The translations under genes and the position numbers were made by a program. Positions 18,241 to 27,052 of a DNA stretch of 64,000 nt are shown here, piece by piece. The stretch is taken from assembly GCF_964036645.1 (NCBI RefSeq), contig NZ_OZ038525.1, forward strand, positions 2,812,501 to 2,876,500, given 5' to 3'. The notes below the pieces were generated by a model. It searched no databases, was not told the origin of the DNA, and saw nothing but the letters and a program-made list of their open reading frames with translations. The first letter of the stretch is position 1. Every line of letters starts with the position of its first letter. The DNA is from Tenacibaculum sp. 190524A02b (GTDB taxonomy: Bacteria > Bacteroidota > Bacteroidia > Flavobacteriales > Flavobacteriaceae).

Positions 18241-19065
18241 TTATTGTGATAAAGAAAACTTGTAGATAATTGTTCCTTTTTGTTTTGTTGGAGCATTCCC
18301 ATCAGCATTCCATTTTGTTCTTAAAGCTGCTTCTTTGGCTGGTTTTAATAAACATGGAGCGGTATTTGTAGACCCTTTTACACCTGGAACTGCTTTTATA
18401 ACCTTTCCATTTTTATCTACCTCTATACTTACAACCACAATTCCTTCTTCTTGACAATTTGGTTTTTTTATTGGTTTTGACAATGCTTTTCTTCCTGCCA
18501 AATTATAATTTCCTCCAGAACCACTTCCTGCATTTCCGTAATATTTAGAAGAATTAGGGTCGCCATTTTCATTTCCTTTAACTCCGCTTTTTTTGTCATC
18601 ACCTTCTCCAGTATTAGCTCCATCTTTTGAGGTTCCATTAAGCAAACTATTCAAAGCGTCCGTTGTTGCTTTTGAAGGTTTTGGTTTTGGCTTCTTTTTA
18701 GGTTTTGTCTCTTTTTTTATTTCTTTTACTTCTTCTTTCTTTTCCTCGCTTTTCTCAATTACAGGAACATCTTTTGCTGTATCATCAGTTACCACTTCCT
18801 CTTTAATTGTTTCCGAAGGAGCTTCCTCAACTACTTCTTCTTCCACAACCTCTTCTACTTTCTCTGAAACCGATTGTTCTTTTGTTTTCTCCACAGGTTC
18901 TCCACTCCCTACTTCTGAATTTCCAAAATTAATTGCTAATCCATATTCTATTGGCGGATCCAAGTACTGCATCCCATAATTAAATATTCCAAACAATAAC
19001 AACAACAATATTAATGCTGTTATAACTGCTGATTTCTTTTTATGTTTTGTATCTAAAATCGACAT
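18241..19065 (-). CDS. TonB-like energy transducer
   Basis: The 274-residue protein has one N-terminal transmembrane anchor (about residues 13-35). A long Glu/Lys/Pro-rich periplasmic linker includes KKKPKPKPSK, and a Gly/Asn-rich stretch follows. The C-terminal TonB-like domain has EGIVVVSIEVDKNGKVIKAVPG and ends in GTIIYKFSLSQ. TonB couples the inner-membrane proton gradient to outer-membrane transporters such as SusC-type proteins. It directly follows exbD (2-base gap), which fixes its role as the transducer of this ExbB-ExbD motor. The domain lacks the YP motif of classical TonB, as is usual for AgmX/TonB-type proteins in Bacteroidota. Confidence 0.85.
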   Translation of the reverse strand: MSILDTKHKKKSAVITALILLLLLFGIFNYGMQYLDPPIEYGLAINFGNSEVGSGEPVEKTKEQSVSEKVEEVVEEEVVEEAPSETIKEEVVTDDTAKDVPVIEKSEEKKEEVKEIKKETKPKKKPKPKPSKATTDALNSLLNGTSKDGANTGEGDDKKSGVKGNENGDPNSSKYYGNAGSGSGGNYNLAGRKALSKPIKKPNCQEEGIVVVSIEVDKNGKVIKAVPGVKGSTNTAPCLLKPAKEAALRTKWNADGNAPTKQKGTIIYKFSLSQ

Positions 19066-19067
19066 AT

Positions 19068-19460
19068 TTACTTGCCTTTTACAGCCAATATCATTTTTAA
19101 TTTATTTTTATTAGCAATATCTATCACCTTCATCACATTCTTATAAGGAACGTTTTGATCTCCTCTAATTACCACAGTTTTCTTTTTATCAGCTCCAACC
19201 CTCTTCAACAACTCGCTTTCTAAATTTCCTGAAGACACTTTCGACTTATCTAAATAGAAAGATGAATTTTTAGTAATTGTAACAGCCACTGAAGTATTGT
19301 TTTCTGTTTTTCCTCCTGCTTTAGGCAACAATACATCTATTGCACTAACTGTTACCAGTGTAGAAGTTAACATAAAAAATATCAATAACAGAAAAACTAT
19401 ATCTGTCATTGAAGACATATTAAAACTTGGATCTACTTTATTTCTACCTCTTAAATTCAT
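19068..19460 (-). CDS. exbD: biopolymer transport protein ExbD
   Basis: The 130-residue protein has one transmembrane segment near residues 17-40, including the proton-path aspartate in SSMTDIVFLLLIFFMLTS. A small periplasmic domain (VVIRGDQNVPYKNVMKVIDIA) follows. It forms the inner-membrane motor with ExbB and TonB. The ATG shares one base with the exbB stop codon, and tonB follows after 2 bases, so the three are tightly coupled. Confidence 0.93.
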   Translation of the reverse strand: MNLRGRNKVDPSFNMSSMTDIVFLLLIFFMLTSTLVTVSAIDVLLPKAGGKTENNTSVAVTITKNSSFYLDKSKVSSGNLESELLKRVGADKKKTVVIRGDQNVPYKNVMKVIDIANKNKLKMILAVKGK

Positions 19461-20146
19461 TATACTGGTTCATTTAATAAATCTAAAAACTCAACCGACT
19501 TCGCCTCCATTTGATATACCACCTTATCTGTTCTTACCACCAAGTGGTTGTATGAAATATACGCTATAATACCAACAATTAATCCTGCAACCGTTGTAGT
19601 CATTGCTGTATACAATCCATCTGAAAGCATTTTTATATCAATCTGCCCTCCAGAATTAGCTATTTCATGAATTGCAACAATCATACCGATTACCGTTCCT
19701 AAAAAACCAATCATTGGTGCTGCACCAGCAATTGTTGCCAAAACACTTACATTTTTTTCTAATTGATATACTTCTAATTTCCCAGCATTCTCAATAGCTT
19801 TATTGATATCATCTAAAGGCTTCCCTATTCTAGAAATTCCTTTACCAATTAATCTTGCGGTTGGCGTATCTGTATTATCACATAATGCCCTAGCACTTTC
19901 TAGTTTCCCTTCCGTAATATTATCTTTAATTTGATTCATGAAGTTTTTATCTACTTTAGAAGCTGCTTTAATCGCAAAAAATCGTTCAAAATAAATATAT
20001 AATGCTACTGCTAATAAAACAAATAACAGCGCTATAATTATTTGCCCTCCTACGCCTCCATCCATAATTAAATTATAGATTGACAATGTTTTTTCTTGTG
20101 ACACCCCTTCTAACAACTCTTCTTGATCTTGAAAATATGCTAACAT
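19460..20146 (-). CDS. exbB: MotA/TolQ/ExbB proton channel protein ExbB
   Basis: The 228-residue protein has three membrane segments (about residues 32-52, 134-155 and 180-200). It carries the conserved MotA/TolQ/ExbB region LATIAGAAPMIGFLGTVIGMI and the following GLYTAMTTTVAGLIVGIIAY. It is the pentameric channel of the TonB motor and heads the exbB-exbD-tonB-folC operon. It is the full-length relative of the 117-residue protein encoded at 53221-53574. Confidence 0.93.
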   Translation of the reverse strand: MLAYFQDQEELLEGVSQEKTLSIYNLIMDGGVGGQIIIALLFVLLAVALYIYFERFFAIKAASKVDKNFMNQIKDNITEGKLESARALCDNTDTPTARLIGKGISRIGKPLDDINKAIENAGKLEVYQLEKNVSVLATIAGAAPMIGFLGTVIGMIVAIHEIANSGGQIDIKMLSDGLYTAMTTTVAGLIVGIIAYISYNHLVVRTDKVVYQMEAKSVEFLDLLNEPV

Positions 20147-20201
20147 TAAATTAAATTTAGATAAATAACTAACGAATTAGTTCTTTTTTAATTGTTTAAA
20201 A

Positions 20202-20229
20202 AAATCCTGAACTTTTCAATTCAGGATTT
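20202..20229 (-). terminator. rho-independent terminator of the gdh-nhaB transcript
   Basis: On the minus strand AAATCCTGAA, an 8-base loop and TTCAGGATTT form a perfect 10-bp stem followed by a T run. It lies 30 bases after the nhaB stop and 55 bases before exbB, separating the two transcripts. Confidence 0.85.
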
Positions 20230-20258
20230 AAAAATATAAAATAAATATGTTTTAAAAT

Positions 20259-21731
20259 TTATGATAGGATTAATTTTACCATTAAATATCCTAAACCACC
20301 TAATACTATTGTATAAGGTAAAGCCATTTTTACCATTTTACCATAAGATAAATTAATTAATGGTGCTAAAGACGATGTTAATAAGAATAAAAATGCTGCT
20401 TGCCCATTTGGCGTTGCCACACTTGGTAAATTGGTTCCAGTATTGATAGCAATCGCTAGTTTCTCAAAATGCGCTCTATCAATAGCCCCACTTTTAAAGG
20501 CATTTTCTACTTCTCCAATATACACCGTTGCCACAAATACATTATCACTAATAGCCGATAAGAATCCGTTTGCTATGTAAAATAGACCAGGCTGAGAAGC
20601 AGGATCTTGTTTTAATGCCCAGTCAATTATTGGACTAAACAAATGTTGATCGTGAATCATTGCTACAATTACAAAAAACACCACTAATAACCCTGTAAAA
20701 GGTAATGCCTCTTCAAAAGCATGTCCTAATTGATGCTCATCAATAATCCCCATAAATGCAGTTTGTACAATAATTAAAGCTAAACCAATAAAACCAACAG
20801 GTGCAATATGTAATGCTAGTCCAGCAATTAAAAGCAACGCCGAAACTCCTTGTACTATTAAACCATATTTTTGCTTATCTGTTCGCTTTTTATCTTCTTC
20901 AATAGTATAACTTTCAATTATTTCCGCTGCTACCTTTGGTAATTTTGCACCAAAACCAAACCATCCGGTAGTTTCTAATACTGCAGTAGTCCCCAAACCT
21001 GCAAACAATACAGGTATCGTTATTGGTGCCATCTGCTTAAAGAATTCAATAAAATCCCATCCCATTCTCTCTCCAATCAAAAGGTTTTGTGGCTCCCCAA
21101 CTAACGTACATACTCCTCCTAAGGCCGTACCTACAACTCCATGCATAATTAAACTTCTTAAAAAGCTACGAAATTGCTCTAATGTTTCCCCACTTAATTC
21201 CTTTCTATCTAATATACCATCATCATCGTAATCTTCAGAACTCGAATGAATTTTATGATAAACCCCATAAAAACCAACAGCTACACTTATTAATACTGCT
21301 GTTACAGTTAAAGCGTCTAAGAAAGCTGATAGCACTGCTGCTAAGAATACAAATAACAAAGACAGTACTAGTTTTGACTTTATTTTAGTAAACACCTTAC
21401 TGAATACATACATCAACAAAGGCTTCATAAAATAAATACCAGCTACCATAAAGACCAACAACAATACTACTTCCAAGTTTTGATCTACTTCATTATAAGC
21501 GTTTTTAGGCGTAGTTAACCCCAAAGCTAAAGCCTCAATTGCCAATAATCCCCCTGATTGAAGCGGATAGCATTTAAGTGCCATGGCAAGTGTAAATATA
21601 AACTCCCCTATAAAAAGCCAAGCAGTTATTGTTTTCCCAAAAACAAAAAGAGAAAAAACATTAAATATTAAAAAACCAAGCATGGTCATTTTAAACCACT
21701 TAGGGCTATTACCCAAAAAATATTTAAACAT
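20259..21731 (-). CDS. nhaB: Na+/H+ antiporter NhaB
   Basis: The 490-residue protein matches E. coli NhaB along its whole length. Examples are FLGNSPKWFK, GEFIFTLAMALKCYPLQSGGLLA, SAFLDALTVTAVLISVAVGFYG, LGGVCTLVGEPQNLLI and AINTGTNLPSVATPNGQAAFLFLLTS. It has 10 or more membrane helices and exports sodium at the expense of the proton gradient in the inner membrane, which suits a marine lifestyle. It starts 21 bases downstream of the dehydrogenase gene, so it probably shares its transcript. The match to the NhaB family is strong. Confidence 0.95.
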   Translation of the reverse strand: MFKYFLGNSPKWFKMTMLGFLIFNVFSLFVFGKTITAWLFIGEFIFTLAMALKCYPLQSGGLLAIEALALGLTTPKNAYNEVDQNLEVVLLLVFMVAGIYFMKPLLMYVFSKVFTKIKSKLVLSLLFVFLAAVLSAFLDALTVTAVLISVAVGFYGVYHKIHSSSEDYDDDGILDRKELSGETLEQFRSFLRSLIMHGVVGTALGGVCTLVGEPQNLLIGERMGWDFIEFFKQMAPITIPVLFAGLGTTAVLETTGWFGFGAKLPKVAAEIIESYTIEEDKKRTDKQKYGLIVQGVSALLLIAGLALHIAPVGFIGLALIIVQTAFMGIIDEHQLGHAFEEALPFTGLLVVFFVIVAMIHDQHLFSPIIDWALKQDPASQPGLFYIANGFLSAISDNVFVATVYIGEVENAFKSGAIDRAHFEKLAIAINTGTNLPSVATPNGQAAFLFLLTSSLAPLINLSYGKMVKMALPYTIVLGGLGYLMVKLILS

Positions 21732-21752
21732 AGTATTAAATTTGTAGCCTTC

Positions 21753-22979
21753 TTACATTAATTCTTTTAATGCTATCTCAAAGGCCGTTTCACTTATTTT
21801 AGTTTTTGAAGCGCTTTTTGCAAACGTTTTTTGTAACGCTTTTTTTATTATTCTTGATGTATCTTCAAAAATTGCTTCATCACTCATTTCTACTCTTCTT
21901 TCCATAAAATATGCAAATACTCTTGCCATTCCACAATTAGAAATAAAGTCTGGAATTAAACTCACCTTTTTATCAGTATCTTCCATAATAGACCCAAAGA
22001 ATATTTCTTTATCAGCAAAAGGCACATTTGCCCCGCAAGAAATAACTTCTAAACCTGTATTAATCATTTGATTTATCTGCTCTTGTCTTACTAGTCTAGA
22101 TGCAGCGCATGGAGCAAATATTTCACATGGTAAATTCCAAATACGTTCATTCATTTCTTCAAAAGGAATCATATTCTCAGCCACTAAAGTATTTCCATCT
22201 TTATTTAGGAAAAGTTGTTTTATTTCTTCAAAAGAAAAACCTTCTTCATTAATAACTCCTCCAACTCTATCAATAATCCCAACTACTTTAGCTCCCATCT
22301 GTGCCAAATAATATGCTGCAGCAGATCCAACATTCCCAAAACCTTGAACAATTGCTCTTTTTCCTGAAACACTGCCTCCATAAATATCATAATAGTGACG
22401 AACTGCTTCTGCTACACCATACCCAGTAATCATATCCGCTACCGTATACTTTTTTAAAACATCAGGTGATAAGTTTTTATCTTCAATTACTTTAATAACC
22501 CCATGCCTTAACTGCCCTATTCTATTAATCTTATCGGCCTCAGTTGGTTTAAAATGTCCATTAAAAACTCCTTCTTGCGGATGCCAAACACCACTATCTT
22601 CTGTTATTGGAATTACTTCATGAATTTCATCTACATTCAAGTCTCCACCAGTACCATAATAACTTTTCAATAGAGGAGCTACAGCTTTATACCATCTTTC
22701 TAACACTCCTTTTTTACGAGGATCGTGTGGATCAAAATTTATGCCAGATTTTGCACCTCCTATTGCTGGACCAGAAACTGTGAACTTCACCTCCATAGTT
22801 TTTGCTAAAGACATTACTTCGTACTTATCTAAACCTTTACGCATTCTAGTTCCTCCACCTGCTGCTCCTCCTCTTAAAGAGTTAATGACAGTCCATCCTT
22901 CAGCTTCAGTTTCGGAATCTTTCCAATTAAAAACTATTTCTGGTTGTTTTTCTTCGTATTTTTTTAATAATTCTTTCAT
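21753..22979 (-). CDS. Glu/Leu/Phe/Val dehydrogenase family protein
   Basis: This amino-acid dehydrogenase (408 residues from the ATG at 22979) has GGAAGGGTRMRKGLDKYEVM and the catalytic-lysine region GPAIGGAKSGINFDP. A Rossmann domain follows: YGVAEAVRHYYDIYGGSVSGKRAIVQGFGNVGSAAAYYLA. It would deaminate an amino acid such as glutamate to its 2-oxo acid. Residues specific for glutamate versus leucine are not distinguishable by eye, so the substrate is open. A longer frame reaches 23000 with a TTG start, but the ATG is preferred. A TAnnTTTG promoter box lies at 23109-23116, and nhaB follows 21 bases downstream. Confidence 0.85.
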   Translation of the reverse strand: MKELLKKYEEKQPEIVFNWKDSETEAEGWTVINSLRGGAAGGGTRMRKGLDKYEVMSLAKTMEVKFTVSGPAIGGAKSGINFDPHDPRKKGVLERWYKAVAPLLKSYYGTGGDLNVDEIHEVIPITEDSGVWHPQEGVFNGHFKPTEADKINRIGQLRHGVIKVIEDKNLSPDVLKKYTVADMITGYGVAEAVRHYYDIYGGSVSGKRAIVQGFGNVGSAAAYYLAQMGAKVVGIIDRVGGVINEEGFSFEEIKQLFLNKDGNTLVAENMIPFEEMNERIWNLPCEIFAPCAASRLVRQEQINQMINTGLEVISCGANVPFADKEIFFGSIMEDTDKKVSLIPDFISNCGMARVFAYFMERRVEMSDEAIFEDTSRIIKKALQKTFAKSASKTKISETAFEIALKELM

Positions 22980-23108
22980 TGTATATAAATTAATGTTCAA
23001 CTTTATGATTTTCTATTCCATATTCTTTCTTACCATAAAAAATTAGTTCCCCAAAAGGGGAGTTAAAGCTGATTCATCTCTTTATATTTTTAGATTTTAT
23101 TAATTCCA

Positions 23109-23116
23109 CAAACTTA
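23109..23116 (-). promoter_or_regulatory. predicted -7 promoter box for the gdh-nhaB operon
   Basis: TAAGTTTG on the minus strand matches TAnnTTTG exactly. No good -33 TTTG is seen at the expected distance. It would give a leader of about 120 bases before the ATG at 22979. Confidence 0.4.
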
Positions 23117-23225
23117 CCATAAAAAAACATATCTTGAACATTATAAATTTGTTAAACCATGTTTTAAAGGTCATTAAAGTGGAGTTTAAAATTACCTTGT
23201 AATAAAACGGTTGCTAAAATACGAT

Positions 23226-23253
23226 GGAAACTTTTTTATTCCAAAAAGTTTCC
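23226..23253 (-). terminator. terminator-like hairpin after anmK
   Basis: GGAAACTTTTT and AAAAAGTTTCC form a perfect 11-bp stem with a 6-base loop, starting 17 bases after the anmK stop. The stem is AT-rich and no long T run follows. Confidence 0.55.
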
Positions 23254-23269
23254 AGTTAATTTTAAGATT

Positions 23270-24343
23270 TTAACATTCCTTTAAATTAGGAGTAAATATT
23301 TCTCCTGAAGAATGATCTTTTGTTGCACCTGTTACTGAAGCCAAACAGTTAACCTTATTATGAACACGTAAAATTCCTAAAAAAGCAAATATGAGTGCTT
23401 CTTTATATTCTATAAGCTCTTTTTCTACAACTACTACCCTTTGTTTTGTGTAAAATTCAATACGTTCTATTAAATAGCTATTAAAAACACCTCCTCCAGT
23501 AAATAAAACTTTAGAGGGTATTTCTATGATAGTAGCTATTTGAATAGCCGCATGTTCTACAAACGTATTTAGTATTACTGGAATATCTTTTTCTAAAGTA
23601 TCAATTAAAGGAAATATAGATTCTTGCACCCATTCCAATCCTAAAGACTTTGGTGGACTTTTACTGTAAAAAGGAATTTTATTCAGTCCTTCAAGTAATT
23701 TATTGTTTAATTTTCCTGATCTCGCTAACTGCCCACCATCATCGTAATCTAAATTTAATTTTCTTGTATAAAAATTCAAAACAATATTTACAGGGCAAAT
23801 GTCAAATGCTAATCTGTAGTTTTCTTTTTCATAAGAAACATTAGCAAAACCTCCTAAGTTAACACAATAGTCATAAGAACTAAATAACATTTTATCACCT
23901 ATAGGTACTAACGGAGCTCCTTGACCACCTAACTTTACATCTTGTGTCCTAAAATCACAAACTACTTTTTGTTTTGTTTTATTAGCTATAGTTTGACCAT
24001 CTCCTATTTGTAATGTATATCCTTTTTCTGGTTGGTGTAAAATTGTATGTCCATGAGAAGCAATAAAATCTACCTTAAATATTTTATTGCTTTCAATAAA
24101 AGTGTTCAGAATATCTGCTAACAAAACACCATATGCTACATTTATATATGCTAACTTTTCTTTTGAATAAAAAATTGCTTCTTGTAACTCTTTTTTCCAC
24201 TCCAATGTATATGGAATAGTCTCTGAAGCCAATATTTTAAAATTAGTGTAATTCTCATTCTTAAATCTAACATAAACTAAATCAACTCCATCTAATGAAG
24301 TTCCAGACATTAATCCGATAACATGCGTGTAATCTCCTATCAT
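23270..24343 (-). CDS. anmK: anhydro-N-acetylmuramic acid kinase
   Basis: The 357-residue protein begins with HVIGLMSGTSLDGVDLVYV, the family signature that binds phosphate. Also present are SHGHTILHQPEKGYTLQIGDGQTIA, GGQGAPLVPIGDKMLF and the C-terminal ATP site TGGGVFNSYLIERI. AnmK cleaves and phosphorylates 1,6-anhydro-MurNAc from peptidoglycan turnover to MurNAc-6-phosphate in the cytosol. It is transcribed away from the acyl-CoA dehydrogenase gene, so the two share a short divergent promoter region. Confidence 0.95.
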   Translation of the reverse strand: MIGDYTHVIGLMSGTSLDGVDLVYVRFKNENYTNFKILASETIPYTLEWKKELQEAIFYSKEKLAYINVAYGVLLADILNTFIESNKIFKVDFIASHGHTILHQPEKGYTLQIGDGQTIANKTKQKVVCDFRTQDVKLGGQGAPLVPIGDKMLFSSYDYCVNLGGFANVSYEKENYRLAFDICPVNIVLNFYTRKLNLDYDDGGQLARSGKLNNKLLEGLNKIPFYSKSPPKSLGLEWVQESIFPLIDTLEKDIPVILNTFVEHAAIQIATIIEIPSKVLFTGGGVFNSYLIERIEFYTKQRVVVVEKELIEYKEALIFAFLGILRVHNKVNCLASVTGATKDHSSGEIFTPNLKEC

Positions 24344-24366
24344 ATTTGGTGAAAATAGAAAAATCT

Positions 24367-24398
24367 ATTGAAAATTTAACATTAAAAAAGTATCTTTG
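24367..24398 (+). promoter_or_regulatory. predicted promoter of the acyl-CoA dehydrogenase gene
   Basis: TTG at 24368-24370 followed after 20 bases by TATCTTTG (24391-24398) matches the Bacteroidota consensus. The box ends 39 bases before the ATG. It lies in the divergent region between anmK and the dehydrogenase gene. Confidence 0.6.
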
Positions 24399-24437
24399 GG
24401 AACATTTTTTACGAATTTAACAAATATATTAACGATA

Positions 24438-25580
24438 ATGGATTTTAATCTTACAGAAGAGCATTTAATGATTCGTGATGCTGCACGTGATTTTGCACAA
24501 AACGAGTTATTACCAGGAGTTATTGAGAGAGACGAGAAACAAGAATTCCCTAACGAATTAGTTAGAAAAATGGGAGAATTAGGTTTCATGGGAATCATGG
24601 TAGATCCTAAATATGGAGGTAGCGGTATGGATAGTGTTTCTTACGTATTGATTATGGAAGAATTATCTAAAATAGATGCTTCGGCTTCTGTAATGGTATC
24701 TGTAAACAACTCATTAGTTTGTTATGGTTTAGAAGCCTATGGAACTGAAGAGCAAAAACAAAAATATTTAACCAAATTAGCTACTGGTGAACAAATTGGT
24801 GCTTTTTGCTTAAGTGAACCTGAAGCTGGTAGTGATGCTACTTCACAAGCTACTACTGCTGAAGATAAAGGTGATTACTACTTATTAAATGGTACTAAAA
24901 ACTGGATAACTAACGGTGGTCGTGCTGGAGTTTATTTAGTAATAGCACAAACAGACAGAAGCAAAGGACATAGAGGAATTAATGCATTTATTGTTGAGCA
25001 AGGCATGGAAGGTTTCCACATTGGACCTAAAGAAGATAAATTAGGAATTCGTGGTTCTGATACGCATACATTACAATTTAATGATGTAAAAGTTCCCAAA
25101 GAAAACAGAATAGGTGAAGATGGGTTTGGATTTAAATTTGCTATGAAAACTTTATCAGGAGGACGCATTGGTATTGCTGCTCAAGCTTTAGGTATTGCGT
25201 CAGGAGCTTATGAACTAGCTTTAAAATATTCTAAAGAACGTAAGGCTTTCGGTACTGAAATCTGCAATCACCAAGCAATTGCATTTAAGTTAGCAGATAT
25301 GTATACTGAAATTTCAGCTGCTCGCCACTTAGTAATGCAAGCCGCTTGCGAAAAAGATGCTGGTAAAAATTATGACCGTTCTGGTGCTATGGCTAAATTA
25401 TACGCTTCTAAAGTAGCTATGGAACACACTGTTGAAGCTGTACAAATTCATGGAGGAAATGGTTTTGTAAAAGAATACCATGTAGAACGTTTAATGCGTG
25501 ATGCAAAAATTACTCAGATTTATGAAGGTACTTCTGAAATACAGAAAATAGTAATCTCTAGAAGTCTTTTAAGAGACTAA
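24438..25580 (+). CDS. acyl-CoA dehydrogenase
   Basis: From the ATG at 24438 the protein has 380 residues, the standard length of the family. It has FCLSEPEAGSDATS (FAD/substrate contact), TNGGRAGVYLV and the C-terminal IYEGTSEIQKIVISRSLL with the expected catalytic glutamate in YEGTSE. FGTEICNHQAIAFKLADM is the typical C-terminal helical region. The enzyme oxidises a short- to medium-chain acyl-CoA to the enoyl-CoA with FAD and passes electrons to ETF. The closest type by feel is the butyryl/short-chain class. The frame extends 42 bases upstream, but that part is AT-rich leader containing the promoter spacing. Confidence 0.93.
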   Translation: MDFNLTEEHLMIRDAARDFAQNELLPGVIERDEKQEFPNELVRKMGELGFMGIMVDPKYGGSGMDSVSYVLIMEELSKIDASASVMVSVNNSLVCYGLEAYGTEEQKQKYLTKLATGEQIGAFCLSEPEAGSDATSQATTAEDKGDYYLLNGTKNWITNGGRAGVYLVIAQTDRSKGHRGINAFIVEQGMEGFHIGPKEDKLGIRGSDTHTLQFNDVKVPKENRIGEDGFGFKFAMKTLSGGRIGIAAQALGIASGAYELALKYSKERKAFGTEICNHQAIAFKLADMYTEISAARHLVMQAACEKDAGKNYDRSGAMAKLYASKVAMEHTVEAVQIHGGNGFVKEYHVERLMRDAKITQIYEGTSEIQKIVISRSLLRD

Positions 25581-25703
25581 CAATTTTTAATATATACTTT
25601 TAAGGAATAGTTTTTCAAAAGTTAAATTTTAAAGTTGTGTTTTTATTAACATCAGTATGGTATGATGTTTGATAGCACAACCCTAACATTTAAAATTTAA
25701 AAC

Positions 25704-26276
25704 ATGAAAAAACTATTCTTTTTCTTTGTATTAATGATTGGAATCTTCGTAAACGCTCAAACAAATGAACCAGCTAACGCTCAACCTATTTTTCCTAATG
25801 ACAATAGTGACGGAGCTAGCTTTACAATATCTGAAGATCTTAAATTACCTGACGGACAATTTAGCTTAGGTGCAAACTTTGGCCTTCCTCTTGGTGATAC
25901 TAGTAACGTTTATTCTTATGCTTTAACGGCTGAAGCTAACTACTTATTTAATGTTTCTGATGATTTTAAAATTGGTCCTTCTGTAGCTTTCATTAATTAT
26001 TCTGGCAAAACAGAAGGTAATAGTGGCTTTGGAGATGTTCAATTCCTTCCTGTTGCTGCTGCTGCAAGATTTAATCTTTCTGAAGAATTTGCTTTAGGAG
26101 CTGATGTAGGGTATGGTATTGGATTAAACACAGGAAATAAAGGCGGGTTTTATTATAGGCCTTTGCTAAGCTATGAATTTGCTGATAACATTGCTGTACA
26201 AGCAAGCTATAACGGAATTACAAATGATGGCAACAATATGTCTAACGTAGGCTTAGGTATTGTATTCAAGCTTTAA
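25704..26276 (+). CDS. outer-membrane beta-barrel protein with signal peptide
   Basis: The 190-residue protein starts with a signal peptide (MKKLFFFFVLMIGIFVNAQ). After a short Asn/Pro-rich stretch, alternating polar and hydrophobic strands with GLPLGDTSNVYSYALTAEANYLF and AAAARFNLSEEFALGADVGYGIG suggest an eight-strand barrel of the OmpA/OMP_b-brl type. It ends in GLGIVFKL, an aromatic/hydrophobic terminus suited to BAM insertion. No specific ligand is evident. It has its own leader and terminator (26303-26332). Confidence 0.8.
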   Translation: MKKLFFFFVLMIGIFVNAQTNEPANAQPIFPNDNSDGASFTISEDLKLPDGQFSLGANFGLPLGDTSNVYSYALTAEANYLFNVSDDFKIGPSVAFINYSGKTEGNSGFGDVQFLPVAAAARFNLSEEFALGADVGYGIGLNTGNKGGFYYRPLLSYEFADNIAVQASYNGITNDGNNMSNVGLGIVFKL

Positions 26277-26302
26277 AAACTATTAAAACTTTAAAAAATG
26301 TT

Positions 26303-26332
26303 AAAGTCTACCTTTATTGGGTAGGCTTTTTT
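26303..26332 (+). terminator. rho-independent terminator of the outer-membrane barrel gene
   Basis: AAAGTCTACC, a 7-base loop and GGTAGGCTTT pair over 10 bp with one G-T wobble, followed by a T run. It starts 26 bases after the stop codon. Confidence 0.8.
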
Positions 26333-26343
26333 ACTTTTATAGC

Positions 26344-27021
26344 ATGGATACGTTTAAGAAATTAGAAAACCCCGTTTGGCATTCACTCTGTGAAACGCAT
26401 GAAAAGTTTGCAATAACCTATAATAATGTAAAATTTTACCATCCAGATATATGTCCTTTTGGAGCGTTTACTCATTTTGAAGACACTCAACAGGCTATGT
26501 TAAAGTACGCTGAGTTAACTAAAGATTTTTTTATAGTTGGTGAAACACCTAAAAAACCAGCCTCTATTTTATTTGACAAAGCAGTTCCTTGTGAACAAAT
26601 GGTTTTAGAAGCTTTAGCTGAACCTACTTACAGCCATACAATTGAAAAACTAACAGAAAACCACATACAAGAAATCTACGATTTAGTATGGTTAGTAATG
26701 CCTGGCTATTATAAAAAAAGAACTTTTGAAATGGGAGACTATTATGGTATTTTTATTGACAATAAGCTAGTAGCTATTACAGGTGAAAGGCTACAACTAA
26801 ACGAATTTATAGAAGTAAGTGCAGTAGTAACGCACCCTAACTATACGAGAAGAGGTCTTGCGAAACAATTGGTAGCACATACTTGTAAAAAAATACTCGA
26901 TAAAGGAAAAATACCTATACTTCATGTAGCCGATAAAAATGTTAGTGCTATAAAACTATATGAAAAATTAGGCTTTAAAAGTATTCGAAAAATGGTGTGG
27001 AGACATTATTTAGTAAAATAA
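26344..27021 (+). CDS. GNAT family N-acetyltransferase
   Basis: I use the ATG at 26344 (225 residues); the frame runs 27 bases further into the terminator of the preceding gene. The C-terminal half is a GNAT fold: EVSAVVTHPNYTRRGLAKQLVAHTCKKIL contains the acetyl-CoA-binding R/Q-x-x-G-x-A motif, and LHVADKNVSAIKLYEKLGFKSI is the typical last strand and helix (FR47-like). The N-terminal half is poorly conserved. Substrate unknown. It is convergent with the TruA-like gene. Confidence 0.85.
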   Translation: MDTFKKLENPVWHSLCETHEKFAITYNNVKFYHPDICPFGAFTHFEDTQQAMLKYAELTKDFFIVGETPKKPASILFDKAVPCEQMVLEALAEPTYSHTIEKLTENHIQEIYDLVWLVMPGYYKKRTFEMGDYYGIFIDNKLVAITGERLQLNEFIEVSAVVTHPNYTRRGLAKQLVAHTCKKILDKGKIPILHVADKNVSAIKLYEKLGFKSIRKMVWRHYLVK

Positions 27022-27052
27022 CCTTATAAAATATTCTAAAAATCAATTGGTA

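Larger units (their letters stand above)
23001..23269. other. intergenic region between anmK and the dehydrogenase gene
   Basis: On the minus strand this holds the anmK terminator-like stem (23226-23253), the gdh promoter box (23109-23116) and a small CCCC/GGGG hairpin at about 23049-23062 in the gdh leader. I see no ORF. Confidence 0.5.

Noticed and set aside
18593..18979. Plus-strand ORF of 128 codons rich in Ser and Phe
   Set aside because: It is the antisense shadow of the Glu/Lys/Pro-rich linker of the tonB-like gene.
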